DNA of 64,000 bases, taken from positions 1 to 64,000 of the forward strand of contig NZ_CCAT010000040.1 in NCBI RefSeq assembly GCF_000612845.1, in the 5' to 3' direction. The first letter of the stretch is position 1. Every line of letters starts with the position of its first letter. The position numbers were made by a program, and so were the translations under genes. Below are positions 44,725-53,206 of the stretch, piece by piece. Source of the stretch: Clostridium ihumii AP5 (GTDB taxonomy: Bacteria; Bacillota; Clostridia; Clostridiales; Clostridiaceae). The notes beneath the pieces are model-generated. The model ran no database searches and was not told the DNA's origin. It saw nothing but the letters and a program-made list of their open reading frames with translations.

Positions 44725-44742
44725 AAAAACAGAGGTGATAAA

Positions 44743-45468
44743 ATGAATATTATAAAATTAAGAAATTACAGGGAAATTAGTTTTGAAGCTGCTAAAATTA
44801 TAAGAGATCAAGTGCTTTTAAAACCGCAAAGTGTTATTGGATTTGCTACAGGATCTACACCAATAGGTACATATGAAGAGCTAATAAACATTTTTAATAA
44901 AGATTTAATAACATTTGAAAATGTAAAATCTTTTAATTTAGATGAATACTATGGTATAAATCCAATGAATAAAAATAGTTATAATTATTTTATGAAAAAT
45001 AATTTGTTTAATTACATAGATATAAAAGAAGAGAATATAAATATTCCAAATGGATTAGCTGAGGATGTTGAAAAAGAATGTGAGGAATATGAAAGAAAGA
45101 TACATGAAGCTGGTGGAATAGATTTACAATTGCTTGGAATTGGAAGAAATGGCCATATTGGTTTTAATGAACCTTGTGAAGAGTTTAAAGCACATACTCA
45201 TTTAGTAGAACTTAAGGACGATACAATAAAAGCTAATTCAAGGTTTTTTGATAGTTTAGAAGATGTACCTACTAAAGCTATTAGTATGGGTGTGAAAACT
45301 ATAATGAGTGCTAGAAAAATAATATTAATTGCAAGTGGCGAAGAAAAGGCTGAGATAATAAGAGAAACAGTTTATGGAAGTATCACACCTAATTTGCCAG
45401 CATCTATATTACAACTTCATGATGATGTTACATTAATTGTAGATGAAGAAAGTGGAAAATATATATAA
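44743..45468 (+). CDS. nagB: Glucosamine-6-phosphate deaminase
   Basis: This enzyme of 241 residues converts glucosamine-6-phosphate to fructose-6-phosphate and ammonia in amino-sugar breakdown. Motifs are GFATGSTPIGTYEELI near 35, FNLDEYYGI near 65 with the catalytic Asp, GIDLQLLGIGRNGHIGFNEPC near 125 with the catalytic His, and AISMGVKTIMSARKIILIASG near 180. The length is that of the short Firmicute form. GAGGTGATAAA lies upstream, right behind repeat R6. No nagA is adjacent. Confidence 0.97.
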   Translation: MNIIKLRNYREISFEAAKIIRDQVLLKPQSVIGFATGSTPIGTYEELINIFNKDLITFENVKSFNLDEYYGINPMNKNSYNYFMKNNLFNYIDIKEENINIPNGLAEDVEKECEEYERKIHEAGGIDLQLLGIGRNGHIGFNEPCEEFKAHTHLVELKDDTIKANSRFFDSLEDVPTKAISMGVKTIMSARKIILIASGEEKAEIIRETVYGSITPNLPASILQLHDDVTLIVDEESGKYI

Positions 45469-45476
45469 ATTTTATC

Positions 45477-45517
45477 ATAGAAAAAGTACATATAAATTAT
45501 ATGTACTTTTTCTTTTA
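45477..45517. terminator. Bidirectional terminator between nagB and the glutamine synthetase gene
   Basis: AAAAAGTACATATAA and TTATATGTACTTTTT form a long perfect stem between convergent genes. Confidence 0.85.
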
Positions 45518-47401
45518 GATTATGTTTTGTTTATATTTGTTATATAATTTTCTAAGAATAATCATTTTTTCGTCAAGTTCTAATTGTAAATTAGAAACAT
45601 CTTCTAAATTATTATTCTTTATAGCATTTTTCAATTTTGAAAATAAACTTAAATTATCATAGCTATCTTTCATTAAATATTCTTTTAATGTTTGAACTTT
45701 ATTCCAATTTTCTACGTCAAATGCACACGAGTCATCATGAGTTAATTTTTTAAACGAACGAATATCTTTTGTATAATGTGGAATTACTCTACCTGTAAGT
45801 TCATTTAAATATCTATCAAGAACACCAAGTTTATAACTGTTTATTATGGCGCTAGTTAAAATATCACCATATTTTAAAACTTCTAATTTATCTCTATACA
45901 TATCAAAAGCATTTAAATTTTCTAGCACTGTTTTTGGCGAAATACCAAAATATTTTTCAAGTTCCATAGTTGAATAATCAGTAAATATATTAGACTCTGT
46001 TCTATATTTACGATTTCTTTCTAAGTAAGATGCAGGATTTTCATAGTCTTTAGAAATTTCATTCAATAATTCTTCGCTACATTTATTATTTTTGATAACA
46101 TAAGTCATTCCATCAAGCATAGAAAGTATACATGCAGTTGTAGCTAAGTAACTATTAGTGTGTGGACAAGGCGATCTAAGTTCAAATCGTGTACTGTAAG
46201 GATTATCTCCCTCACGTATAAGAGCTATAAGAACTGTTCTATTTCTTGAAGGAAGATCACTACTTAATCCAAGTGATGTACAAGTACAAACAGGTGCTTC
46301 AAAGCCAGGTTTTAACCTTTTAAGTGCATCTATTGAATTTGATATGAAAGGATTAATGACTTCGTAATTTTTCAATACACCCATTAAAGCTCCATAACCT
46401 AAAGGACTTATATAATCATCATCATTATGAAATAGATTTATTTTTTTACCATTTCTTAATTTTAAAGTTATACCTAGATGAATATGCTTTCCACTTCCAG
46501 CAACATTATCAATAGGCTTTGCCATAAATGTTACTTCAAGTCCATTTTGTCTAAAAATTTCTTTTATTAAATTTCTAACTATTAAATTATTGTCACAACA
46601 AGTTATTGCATCAGAATATTTCCAATCTATTTCAAGTTGTTCCATTATATGAGTCAAATTTCCACTATTATCAAGTTGAGCTTTAACTCCACCAACTTCT
46701 TTGTGTCCCATTTCAGGCTTAAGGTTATATTTTTCCATAGCCAGTAATGTTTGCTCTAAGGCAGTACGAACAGAACCTTTAGTTCTTTTCCAATATTGTT
46801 CTTTTAAAACTTGTGATGTAGAAAGTTCTTCTATATCTGCAAGTTCATTTGGAGTTTTAACCCAAAATTCTAATTCAGTTGCCATAGTCACATCTACATC
46901 TAAAATATCTTCAAAATTTATACCATAAAAGTTAAGCACTTTAGAATCTTTGAATTTTTCAAGTAAATCGCTTTTTAAATAAGCTATTGTTTCTTTTAAT
47001 ATGCTTCTTGAATCAACGGCAATTCCTTCGTGGAAAAGAAAAGACGGAATTTTTAATGTTCCAACAGGTTTATTTGTAATAGTATCTATATGTTCATTAT
47101 TATAATCAACAAACCAAGTTGAATCTAAATCAACTTTAATATCAACTTGAGCATTATTAAGTGTAGCTATTCCAGGTAGATTAACAGATGAACCATCTGT
47201 TTTTATAGCTGTACTATGTAAAAATGTATCTAAATCGTCTAAAAATAAATTTACAGGAATTTTTTCGTCTATATCGTTAAAAAGTAAATCAACTCCTAAA
47301 AGAGATACGAATTTTATCTCAGGATGATTAATAAGCAATGTTTTAAGATATTCTTTAGTATGTAAATCTTTTGGTATTGTATAAATTAAATCTGTATTCA
47401 T
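45515..47401 (-). CDS. Glutamine synthetase-family protein, long form
   Basis: This protein of 628 residues is longer than GSI (about 440). A beta-grasp N-domain (about 20-115) and catalytic domain carry TMATELEFWVKTP near 192, MGHKEVGGVKAQLD near 246, GSGKHIHLGITLK near 318, APVCTCTSLG and RNRTVLIALIREGDNPYSTRFELRSP (split around 395-420). After residue 450 comes a helical extension of about 170 residues. The residues for metal, glutamate and ATP look conserved, so glutamine synthesis is likely, but proteins of this long class in clostridia are less studied than GSI and GSIII. The gene is alone with a consensus promoter carrying a palindrome. Confidence 0.8.
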   Translation of the reverse strand: MNTDLIYTIPKDLHTKEYLKTLLINHPEIKFVSLLGVDLLFNDIDEKIPVNLFLDDLDTFLHSTAIKTDGSSVNLPGIATLNNAQVDIKVDLDSTWFVDYNNEHIDTITNKPVGTLKIPSFLFHEGIAVDSRSILKETIAYLKSDLLEKFKDSKVLNFYGINFEDILDVDVTMATELEFWVKTPNELADIEELSTSQVLKEQYWKRTKGSVRTALEQTLLAMEKYNLKPEMGHKEVGGVKAQLDNSGNLTHIMEQLEIDWKYSDAITCCDNNLIVRNLIKEIFRQNGLEVTFMAKPIDNVAGSGKHIHLGITLKLRNGKKINLFHNDDDYISPLGYGALMGVLKNYEVINPFISNSIDALKRLKPGFEAPVCTCTSLGLSSDLPSRNRTVLIALIREGDNPYSTRFELRSPCPHTNSYLATTACILSMLDGMTYVIKNNKCSEELLNEISKDYENPASYLERNRKYRTESNIFTDYSTMELEKYFGISPKTVLENLNAFDMYRDKLEVLKYGDILTSAIINSYKLGVLDRYLNELTGRVIPHYTKDIRSFKKLTHDDSCAFDVENWNKVQTLKEYLMKDSYDNLSLFSKLKNAIKNNNLEDVSNLQLELDEKMIILRKLYNKYKQNII

Positions 47402-47440
47402 AAAAAAACATCCCCTTAATTAAAATTAAATTTAATATAT

Positions 47441-47469
47441 AATATATGCAATGTTGCGAACAATGTCAA
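47441..47469 (-). promoter_or_regulatory. SigA promoter with palindrome for the glutamine synthetase-family gene
   Basis: On the minus strand TTGACA (47469-47464) and TATATT (47446-47441) are spaced 17 nt. The spacer contains the inverted repeat ATTGTTCGCAACAT (TGTT/AACA arms), a likely operator. Confidence 0.65.
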
Positions 47470-47830
47470 TAAAAAATAAAAAGAAAAATATATAAAATGA
47501 AATTTCAAACGAGTAATATTGTATTTTAAGGCTTTAAAGTTGTAAAACAAAACATTTTTTATTTAATAAAAAGAGATGTGTAAAATAAGCTTTAATTATA
47601 AAATATTTTTTGATGTAGATTTTAAAAATTTACAATTAATAGTTATAATCACATGTTTTGAGTGCGATTCTATTGATTCCAATGTAAAGAATTAATGTGA
47701 AATTAAAAATTTATAACATATGAACAAGTTTAAGAAAAAAAGTAATTAATTTAGAACTTGAAATTAAGAAAATGAAACTTAAAATCATTGAATATGCAAA
47801 ATGCTTTAAAATAATACGAATGATAAAAAA
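47470..47830. other. AT-rich region without a gene
   Basis: I see no coding sequence. Blocks such as TAGATTTTAAAAATTTACAATTAATAG and a GATTCTATTGATTCC ending may be an eroded repeat copy, but the match is weak. Confidence 0.35.
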
Positions 47831-47837
47831 AATAAAA

Positions 47838-47892
47838 TATAAATGTACGTAAAACAACAAAGTTCAATACTAGTTATTTTACGTACATTTGT
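47838..47892 (-). terminator. Terminator of the pyruvate-kinase-domain gene
   Basis: AATGTACGTAAAA and TTTTACGTACATT form a perfect 13-bp stem around a 25-nt loop. On the minus strand it lies 30 nt after the stop codon and is followed by TATATTTTATTTTTTTT. Confidence 0.75.
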
Positions 47893-47919
47893 AGAATGAA
47901 AAAATATATAATTAACAGA

Positions 47920-48465
47920 CTAAAGAATAGGTTTACAAATTATTTCATCAATTTTTGTGTCTAAAATATTATTAGCATGAGCAGATCTTAAAATTAAAGC
48001 AGTATCAGCACCACGGCTACTACCACCTATAGAAATAACTGGTTCCATATAAGGAATTAATCCACTGTCACAAGCCATGATAGCTATTTCTACAGCAACT
48101 TTAGTTCCTTGACCAAACATTCTTAAAGTATGAGCCATTATTTCTATAGGGGATATACCACCAAATTTTTTAGAAAGTCCTCTTTCAGCACCACTTAAAG
48201 CATGAGTTGTAGTTAAAACTTTAAATCCTTTATTTATAAGATTTTTTCTTTCGTCATCTGTTATGTCAATTTTTCCGCCTTCTTGAAAACCATAAGCGTG
48301 TGTTACACAAACAATATTTAAGTCATCTGTATTTTTAAAATATTTAGTAGTCTCACCAGTACTAGTTGCAACTACTATATTTTTAATGTTTCTTTCTTTA
48401 GCTATTTTTATTGCTAATTCTATAGTTTTTTCTGTATTCTCTATACCAGGTTTATCAAAATACAT
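47920..48465 (-). CDS. Stand-alone pyruvate kinase C-terminal (alpha/beta) domain protein
   Basis: This protein of 181 residues matches the C-terminal domain of pyruvate kinase (PK_C): an alternating alpha/beta pattern with NIVVATSTGETTKYF near 31, VVTHAYGFQEGG-like strand near 53, and VEIAIMACDSGLIPY with SIGGSSRGADTALIL near 125-160. The catalytic barrel is missing. Stand-alone versions occur in Firmicutes and archaea; their role is unknown, possibly ligand sensing. GGGAGG lies before the ATG. A promoter-like repeat end faces it from upstream. Confidence 0.82.
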   Translation of the reverse strand: MYFDKPGIENTEKTIELAIKIAKERNIKNIVVATSTGETTKYFKNTDDLNIVCVTHAYGFQEGGKIDITDDERKNLINKGFKVLTTTHALSGAERGLSKKFGGISPIEIMAHTLRMFGQGTKVAVEIAIMACDSGLIPYMEPVISIGGSSRGADTALILRSAHANNILDTKIDEIICKPIL

Positions 48466-48618
48466 AATATATACCTCCCAAAATAAATATCTAAAAACAT
48501 CTTAACATAAAATATAGTTAAAAGTTATTATAGATTATTCTTTTAATGAATAAATTTTAAAATATGTTATTTGTAAACTTAAAAAATATTATTTAATAGA
48601 AAAATTGAAAAATCAATG

Positions 48619-48647
48619 TTTATATAGGGTTCCAAGTTCAAATTTAA
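48619..48647 (-). promoter_or_regulatory. Promoter-like right end of inverted repeat R7
   Basis: On the minus strand TTAAAT (48647-48642), 17 nt and TATAAA (48624-48619) coincide with the element's terminal repeat TTGAACTTGGAACCCTATA. It points to the PK_C-domain gene about 150 nt downstream. Confidence 0.45.
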
Positions 48648-49003
48648 AGTAATGTCTTTCTCAAATGATATTATTAAGCTTACAGTTTATTTTTATTTTT
48701 ATATTTGGAACCAAGTAAGAGTTAAGAGTGAAAAGTGAAAAGTTATAGTTGATATCACTCACTTCGCTTTTAATATCTAAAAATAGAAATGCTTAAAAAC
48801 TACGTTTTTATATTGTTTACAACTAATTTGCTTAGCAAATTTAATAAAAAATCATTCTTTAAAATTGGAAATCCAATTTTCACCTTCACTGTCCACTGTC
48901 AATTGTCCATTGTCAATTTTAAAAAATATAGATTAAAACTTAAAAATAAAATTCTCAACTGAAACATGAATAACTTAAAGTTTAAACTTGTTTCCTTATA
49001 GAT
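48621..49003. repeat. Dispersed palindromic intergenic repeat, copy R7 (reverse orientation)
   Basis: The copy reads in the opposite direction from the others: it starts TATAGGGTTCCAAGTTCAAA and ends ACTTAAAGTTTAAACTTG. Blocks include TTTGGAACCAAGTAAGAG, GTGAAAAGTGAAAAG words, AAAAACTACGTTTTT, AATTTGCTTAGCAAATT and TCCACTGTCAATTGTCC words. Confidence 0.8.
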
Positions 49004-49223
49004 TATGAAATTTTTAGTAAATATATATGTGAATTTTAAAGATTCACATAATTAGTGTTAAATATTTGAAAAAATAATTATAAAAAAATAATATAATTTA
49101 GAAAAATAAAAAAATAAAAAAAATTTCATAAATATATTGGAAAATTTTAAATTTTACTTTAGTATATAAGTGAGGGATTGAAATAAGATTTATTTTAAAA
49201 GATAAAGGAAAAGAGGAGAAAGT

Positions 49224-50918
49224 ATGAGATTTGAAGATTACAAATATGAAAGACCTAATTATGAAGAGTACAAAAATAATCTTACTGCATTAATAGAAGA
49301 ATTTAAAAATGCTAATAGTGCAGAAGAACAAATTGAAGATATGAAAAACATAAATACTCTTAGAAATGATTTAATGAGTATGAGAATAATTTCAAATATA
49401 AGACATGATATTGATACAAATGAACCATTTTATGCTAAGGAAAGAGAGTATTGGGATGAATATGATCCATTATATGAAGAGTTAAATTCTAATTTCTATA
49501 AAGCATTAGTAGATTCTAAATTTAAGAAACAACTTAGTGAAAAATTTGGAAAACAATTTTTAAACTTAGCAGAGTTTTCAATAAAATCTTTTTCACCAGA
49601 AATTATAGAAGATATGCAAATAGAAAATAAATTAGTAACAGAGTATTCAAAATTAATAGCTTCAGCTAAGATTATGTTTAAAGGTGAAGAAAGAAACCTT
49701 CCAGGAATTGCACCTTTTACTATAGATAAAGATAGAGAAGTTAGAAAAGAAGCTACTAAAGCTAAATATGATTTCTTTGTAAAAAATGAAGCTGAATTTG
49801 ATAGAATATATGATGAACTTGTTAAAGTTAGAGATAAAATGGCTAAAAAATTAGGATATAAAAACTACGTTGAACTTGGTTATGTAAGAATGATGAGAAG
49901 TGATTATAATCCTGAAATGGTATCAAATTTTAGAAAACAAGTTTTAGATTATATTGTGCCAGTAGCAAATAAACTTTATGAAAGACAAGAAAAAAGATTA
50001 AATTTAGATAAATTAAGATGTTTTGATGAAAAATTTGAATTTTTAAGTGGAAATGCTACACCAAAAGGGGAGCCACAATGGATAATAGATAATGGAATGA
50101 AGATGTATTCAGAATTATCACCAGAAACTAAAGAATTCTTTAATTTTATGGTTGATAGCAATCTTTTAGACCTTGTAACTAAAAAAGGAAAAAGAGGCGG
50201 TGGATACTGCGATTATATTCCAAACTATAAAGCACCATTTATATTTTCAAACTTTAATGGAACATCAGGTGATGTAGATGTGCTTACACATGAAGCAGGT
50301 CATGCTTTCCAAGCATATCAATCAAGATGGATAGAAATTCCAGAATGCAACTTCCCAACATTTGAAAGTTGTGAAATACATTCTATGAGTATGGAATTCT
50401 TTACATGGCCTTGGATGAACTTATTCTTTAAAGAAGATGCTGATAAATATAAATTTATACATTTAGGATCAGCTATTAAATTTATACCTTATGGAATTAC
50501 AGTAGATGCATTCCAACATTATGTTTATGAAAATCCAACTGCTACTCCAGAAGAAAGAAAAAATGCATGGAGAGATTTAGAAAGACAATATCTACCACAC
50601 AAAAATTATGAAGATTGTGATTTCCTTGAAAGAGGAGGATGGTGGTTCCAACAAGGACATATATTCCAAATGCCATTCTATTATATAGATTATACATTAG
50701 CACAAATATGTGCACTTCAATTCTGGAAAAAGATGATGGATAACAGAGAAGAAGCATGGAGTGACTATTTAAGATTATGTAGTGTTGGTGGAACAAAATC
50801 ATTCTTAGAACTTGTAGAATGTGCAAATCTTAAATCACCATTTAAAGATGGTTGCGTTAGTTCTATAATAGATGAAATTGATAAATGGTTAAAAAATGTA
50901 GATGATAGCAAACTATAA
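49224..50918 (+). CDS. M3-family oligoendopeptidase
   Basis: This zinc peptidase has 564 residues, a shorter M3 subfamily than PepF. The zinc motif HEAGH has its first His near residue 356 (DVLTHEAGHAFQAYQS), with the third ligand Glu in FESCEIHSMSMEFF about 27 residues later. FYYIDYTLAQICALQFW near 488 is a typical C-terminal block. It probably trims peptides in the cytosol. GAGGAGAAAG lies upstream. The gene follows a non-coding stretch and is closed by a terminator. Confidence 0.94.
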   Translation: MRFEDYKYERPNYEEYKNNLTALIEEFKNANSAEEQIEDMKNINTLRNDLMSMRIISNIRHDIDTNEPFYAKEREYWDEYDPLYEELNSNFYKALVDSKFKKQLSEKFGKQFLNLAEFSIKSFSPEIIEDMQIENKLVTEYSKLIASAKIMFKGEERNLPGIAPFTIDKDREVRKEATKAKYDFFVKNEAEFDRIYDELVKVRDKMAKKLGYKNYVELGYVRMMRSDYNPEMVSNFRKQVLDYIVPVANKLYERQEKRLNLDKLRCFDEKFEFLSGNATPKGEPQWIIDNGMKMYSELSPETKEFFNFMVDSNLLDLVTKKGKRGGGYCDYIPNYKAPFIFSNFNGTSGDVDVLTHEAGHAFQAYQSRWIEIPECNFPTFESCEIHSMSMEFFTWPWMNLFFKEDADKYKFIHLGSAIKFIPYGITVDAFQHYVYENPTATPEERKNAWRDLERQYLPHKNYEDCDFLERGGWWFQQGHIFQMPFYYIDYTLAQICALQFWKKMMDNREEAWSDYLRLCSVGGTKSFLELVECANLKSPFKDGCVSSIIDEIDKWLKNVDDSKL

Positions 50919-50926
50919 TTAAAAAT

Positions 50927-50962
50927 AGAAAATGAACTCAATAAATTTTGAGTTCATTTTTT
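50927..50962 (+). terminator. Terminator after the M3 peptidase gene
   Basis: AATGAACTCAA and TTGAGTTCATT form an 11-bp stem followed by TTTTTTC. Confidence 0.9.
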
Positions 50963-50995
50963 TCAATTTAAAAATATAGAAAATGGGGTGTAAAT

Positions 50996-51589
50996 ATGAA
51001 CTTGAAATTAATAAAGAAAGATATGCAAAAGGTTTCTAACTGGAGTGGGGGAAAAACTAATGAAATATATATATATCCTGAAGATGGAAATTATAATGAA
51101 AGAGAATTTTTATTTAGATTAAGTTCTGCAACTGTTGAAGTTGAAAAATCTGAATTTACATATTTAGAAGGTGTTGATAGATATATATTGTCATTAGATA
51201 ATGAATTAGCTATTACTCATAATGAAGATGATGAAATTAAGTTAAAACCATTTGAAGTTCATAATTTTTCAGGAGAAGATAGTACAAAAAGCTTTGGGAA
51301 AGCAAGAGATTTCAATCTTATGCTGAAAAATGGTGCAAAAGGGAATGTGAGTATAGTTAATTTAAATAGATTTAAAGAAATAACTATAAATAAAAAAAGT
51401 AAGGGAGTAAGTTTTGAATGTTTTTATCTTCCAAAAGAAGAATTAATGTTTAGTGTAAATGAAAAAGAAGGAATATTAAAAAGTGGGGAACTTCTTATAA
51501 TAGAAACTACAGAAAGAGATGAAAAAATAAAAATTAAATTTAAAAGTAATGGAGTAGTAAATTTGATTGATTCTAAGATAATATTATAG
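50996..51589 (+). CDS. HutD/Ves-family protein
   Basis: This protein of 197 residues has a double cupin-like fold. Recognisable are SNWSGGKTNEIYIYPEDG near 14-31, FLFRLSSATVEVEKSEFTYLEGVDRYI split near 40-65 and the block ARDFNLMLKNG near 103. HutD proteins lie beside histidine-utilisation genes in some bacteria; here no hut genes are near, so the role is open. GGGGTG lies upstream. The stop codon TAG is part of the terminal sequence TATAGGGTTCC of repeat R8, so the natural C-terminus may have been altered by insertion. Confidence 0.85.
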   Translation: MNLKLIKKDMQKVSNWSGGKTNEIYIYPEDGNYNEREFLFRLSSATVEVEKSEFTYLEGVDRYILSLDNELAITHNEDDEIKLKPFEVHNFSGEDSTKSFGKARDFNLMLKNGAKGNVSIVNLNRFKEITINKKSKGVSFECFYLPKEELMFSVNEKEGILKSGELLIIETTERDEKIKIKFKSNGVVNLIDSKIIL

Positions 51590-51965
51590 GGTTCCAAGCT
51601 GAAAAATGAAATTATTCAAATAATAAATGAGAATAGTAGTAGTAAAGGAAACAGTAATTATTTAATTTGTAAAAAGATTATTTTAAATTTCAAATCCTAT
51701 ATAGGAATACAAGTTCAAAAAATTAATTATGCGTATTTCAGTTCACAAAGAGATATTTAAAAACTATATAAAAAAGTAATAGTGATAGTTACTATTAAAA
51801 CTATGGTTAGTAAGAACATTATGGTGGGGAATTTATTCTCTAAAATGAACTTTTATGGATAAATATTATATTAATTTTATTTGAAGTACAAATAAAACAT
51901 TGTAGCGGGGATTTCAATCCCCGGGGATATCCAACATCATTGTTAATTGGTTCTAAACTTAAATT
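51585..51965. repeat. Dispersed palindromic intergenic repeat, composite copy R8
   Basis: The left part (51585-51700) is a core-less long-stem element (TATAGGGTTCCAAGCTGAA, AAATGAGAATAGTAGTAGT, GGAAACAGTAATTATTTAA). The right part (51703-51965) is an R3-type unit with TAATAGTGATAGTTACTATT, GGGGAATT/TATTCTC, TTTTATTTG/CAAATAAAA, CGGGGATT/AATCCCCG and CATTGTTAATTGG. Confidence 0.8.
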
Positions 51966-52126
51966 ATAATACTATATTGGAGGTATATTGAAAAAAACGG
52001 AGAAAGGTAAAGAAAACATGAAGAAGTTAATGGCGTATGCCAATATACAAACTTAAAGCAATTTGGTAAATTCATATAGTATTATGGTAATATTAAGTCA
52101 ATAAAGATATTGTGGAGGTATGAAAA

Positions 52127-52483
52127 ATGAAAATAGCTATGCCAAAGAACGGAGAAGTAATAAATCAACATTTTGGAAGAAGTGAAAGTTTCTATATTGT
52201 AGAATTAGAAAATAATAATGTAGTTGAAGGTAAAGAGATATCTGCTTTAGAACTACAACATAATCATGGTGGACTTTCTGAACTTCTTGTTAAAGAGGGT
52301 GTATCTGTAGTTATAACAGGTGGAATCGGTAAAGGTGCATATGATGCTTTAAAATTAAAAGGATTAGAAGTTATAAGAGGAGCATCAGGAAATATTGAAG
52401 ATGTAATTAATGAATATAAATTAGGAAATTTAAAAGACAGACAAGTGATGTGTAATCATCATGGAGAGCATCATCATCAGTAA
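52127..52483 (+). CDS. NifX/NifB-type (dinitrogenase iron-molybdenum cofactor) domain protein
   Basis: This protein of 118 residues consists of the Nitro_FeMo-Co domain: KIAMPKNGEVINQHFGRSESFYIVE at the start (split near residues 2-26), NHGGLSELLVKEGVSVVITGGIGKGAYDAL near 46-75 and a last helix. The C-terminus is His-rich (CNHHGEHHHQ), which suggests metal or cluster binding. Stand-alone members are found in many anaerobes without nitrogenase and are of unknown function. GGAGG lies upstream. It has no obvious operon partners. Confidence 0.85.
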   Translation: MKIAMPKNGEVINQHFGRSESFYIVELENNNVVEGKEISALELQHNHGGLSELLVKEGVSVVITGGIGKGAYDALKLKGLEVIRGASGNIEDVINEYKLGNLKDRQVMCNHHGEHHHQ

Positions 52484-52583
52484 ATTCATTCACTGATATT
52501 TGAAAAAATATAAAATGTCTAGTATAATTTGACTACAAGATAATTAATAATAAATTTTTATCAAGGATAGGAGAAATTAGACT

Positions 52584-52928
52584 ATGACAATTGAAAGATT
52601 TGAAGGTACTGGAAGAATGAGCCGTTGTGTTATAAATAATGGCACAATATACTTATGTGGTCAAACTTCAGGAGAAGGAAATATGAAGGAACAGACTGCA
52701 GGAGTCTTAAAGAAAATTGAAGAGTTATTAGAGAAATATGGCTCAGATAAAAAACACATACTTTCAACTACAATATATGTAAAAGATATGGCTATGTTTA
52801 GTGAAATGAATGAAATTTGGGATGCATGGGTTATAGATGGATTTGAGCCAGCTAGAGCTTGTGTTGAAGCTAAAATGGCAAGAGAAGAAATATTAGTAGA
52901 AATGTCAGTAATAGCTGCTGTAAAATAG
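52584..52928 (+). CDS. RidA-family enamine/imine deaminase-like protein
   Basis: This protein of 114 residues belongs to the YjgF/YER057c/UK114 family. Visible are NNGTIYLCGQTS near 18, the ring ILSTTIYVKDMAMFSEMNEIWDAW near 60-83 and ARACVEAKMAREEILVEMSVIAA at the end, including the Arg and Glu used by active RidA (the C-terminal PxRxCxxxxL region is slightly diverged: EPARACVEAKM). It may hydrolyse reactive enamines, but subfamily assignment is open. AGGAG lies upstream. Confidence 0.88.
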   Translation: MTIERFEGTGRMSRCVINNGTIYLCGQTSGEGNMKEQTAGVLKKIEELLEKYGSDKKHILSTTIYVKDMAMFSEMNEIWDAWVIDGFEPARACVEAKMAREEILVEMSVIAAVK

Positions 52929-52964
52929 TAAAATGAGAAGATTTTAGTCTTCTCATTTTTTATT
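52929..52964. terminator. Terminator between RidA and the small minus-strand gene
   Basis: AATGAGAAGA and TCTTCTCATT form a 10-bp stem with a TTTTAG loop and a T run. It serves the plus-strand gene, and its end touches the stop codon of the 46-residue gene on the other strand. Confidence 0.85.
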
Positions 52965-53100
52965 GATGTTTTTTTCCTTTTGGATTTGAAATTTTATGAC
53001 CATTGATTATGCCAACATCGCCACCATCTTTTGGATACATTTTTCTAAGTTCTGCACTAGTTTTATAATCTTCTTTAACTCTACTCTTATTATTATCCAT
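52960..53100 (-). CDS. Small basic hypothetical protein, 46 residues
   Basis: A clear small gene: on the minus strand AGGAGG lies 6 nt before an ATG (53100), and a frame of 46 codons ends with TAA at 52960. The product begins MDNNKSRVKEDYKTSAELRK and continues with MYPKDGGDVGIINGHKISN, ending in PKGKKHQ. It is highly charged, has no membrane segment and no Cys. I do not recognise a family. The good ribosome site and codon use like neighbouring genes argue that it is real. Confidence 0.65.
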   Translation of the reverse strand: MDNNKSRVKEDYKTSAELRKMYPKDGGDVGIINGHKISNPKGKKHQ

Positions 53101-53206
53101 AAGAAACCTCCTATAGTTTGAAAGTTAAAAATTAATTTCTTAATTGAAAGAGGTATAACTTTTAACTTGTTTTTAATAGTATTCCACTAAAGAAGTTTAT
53201 GTATTC

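Noticed and set aside
51820-51930. A tRNA or tRNA-like gene in the GC-rich part of repeat R8
   Set aside because: No acceptor/T-arm pattern (GTTCGANTC) or cloverleaf can be drawn.
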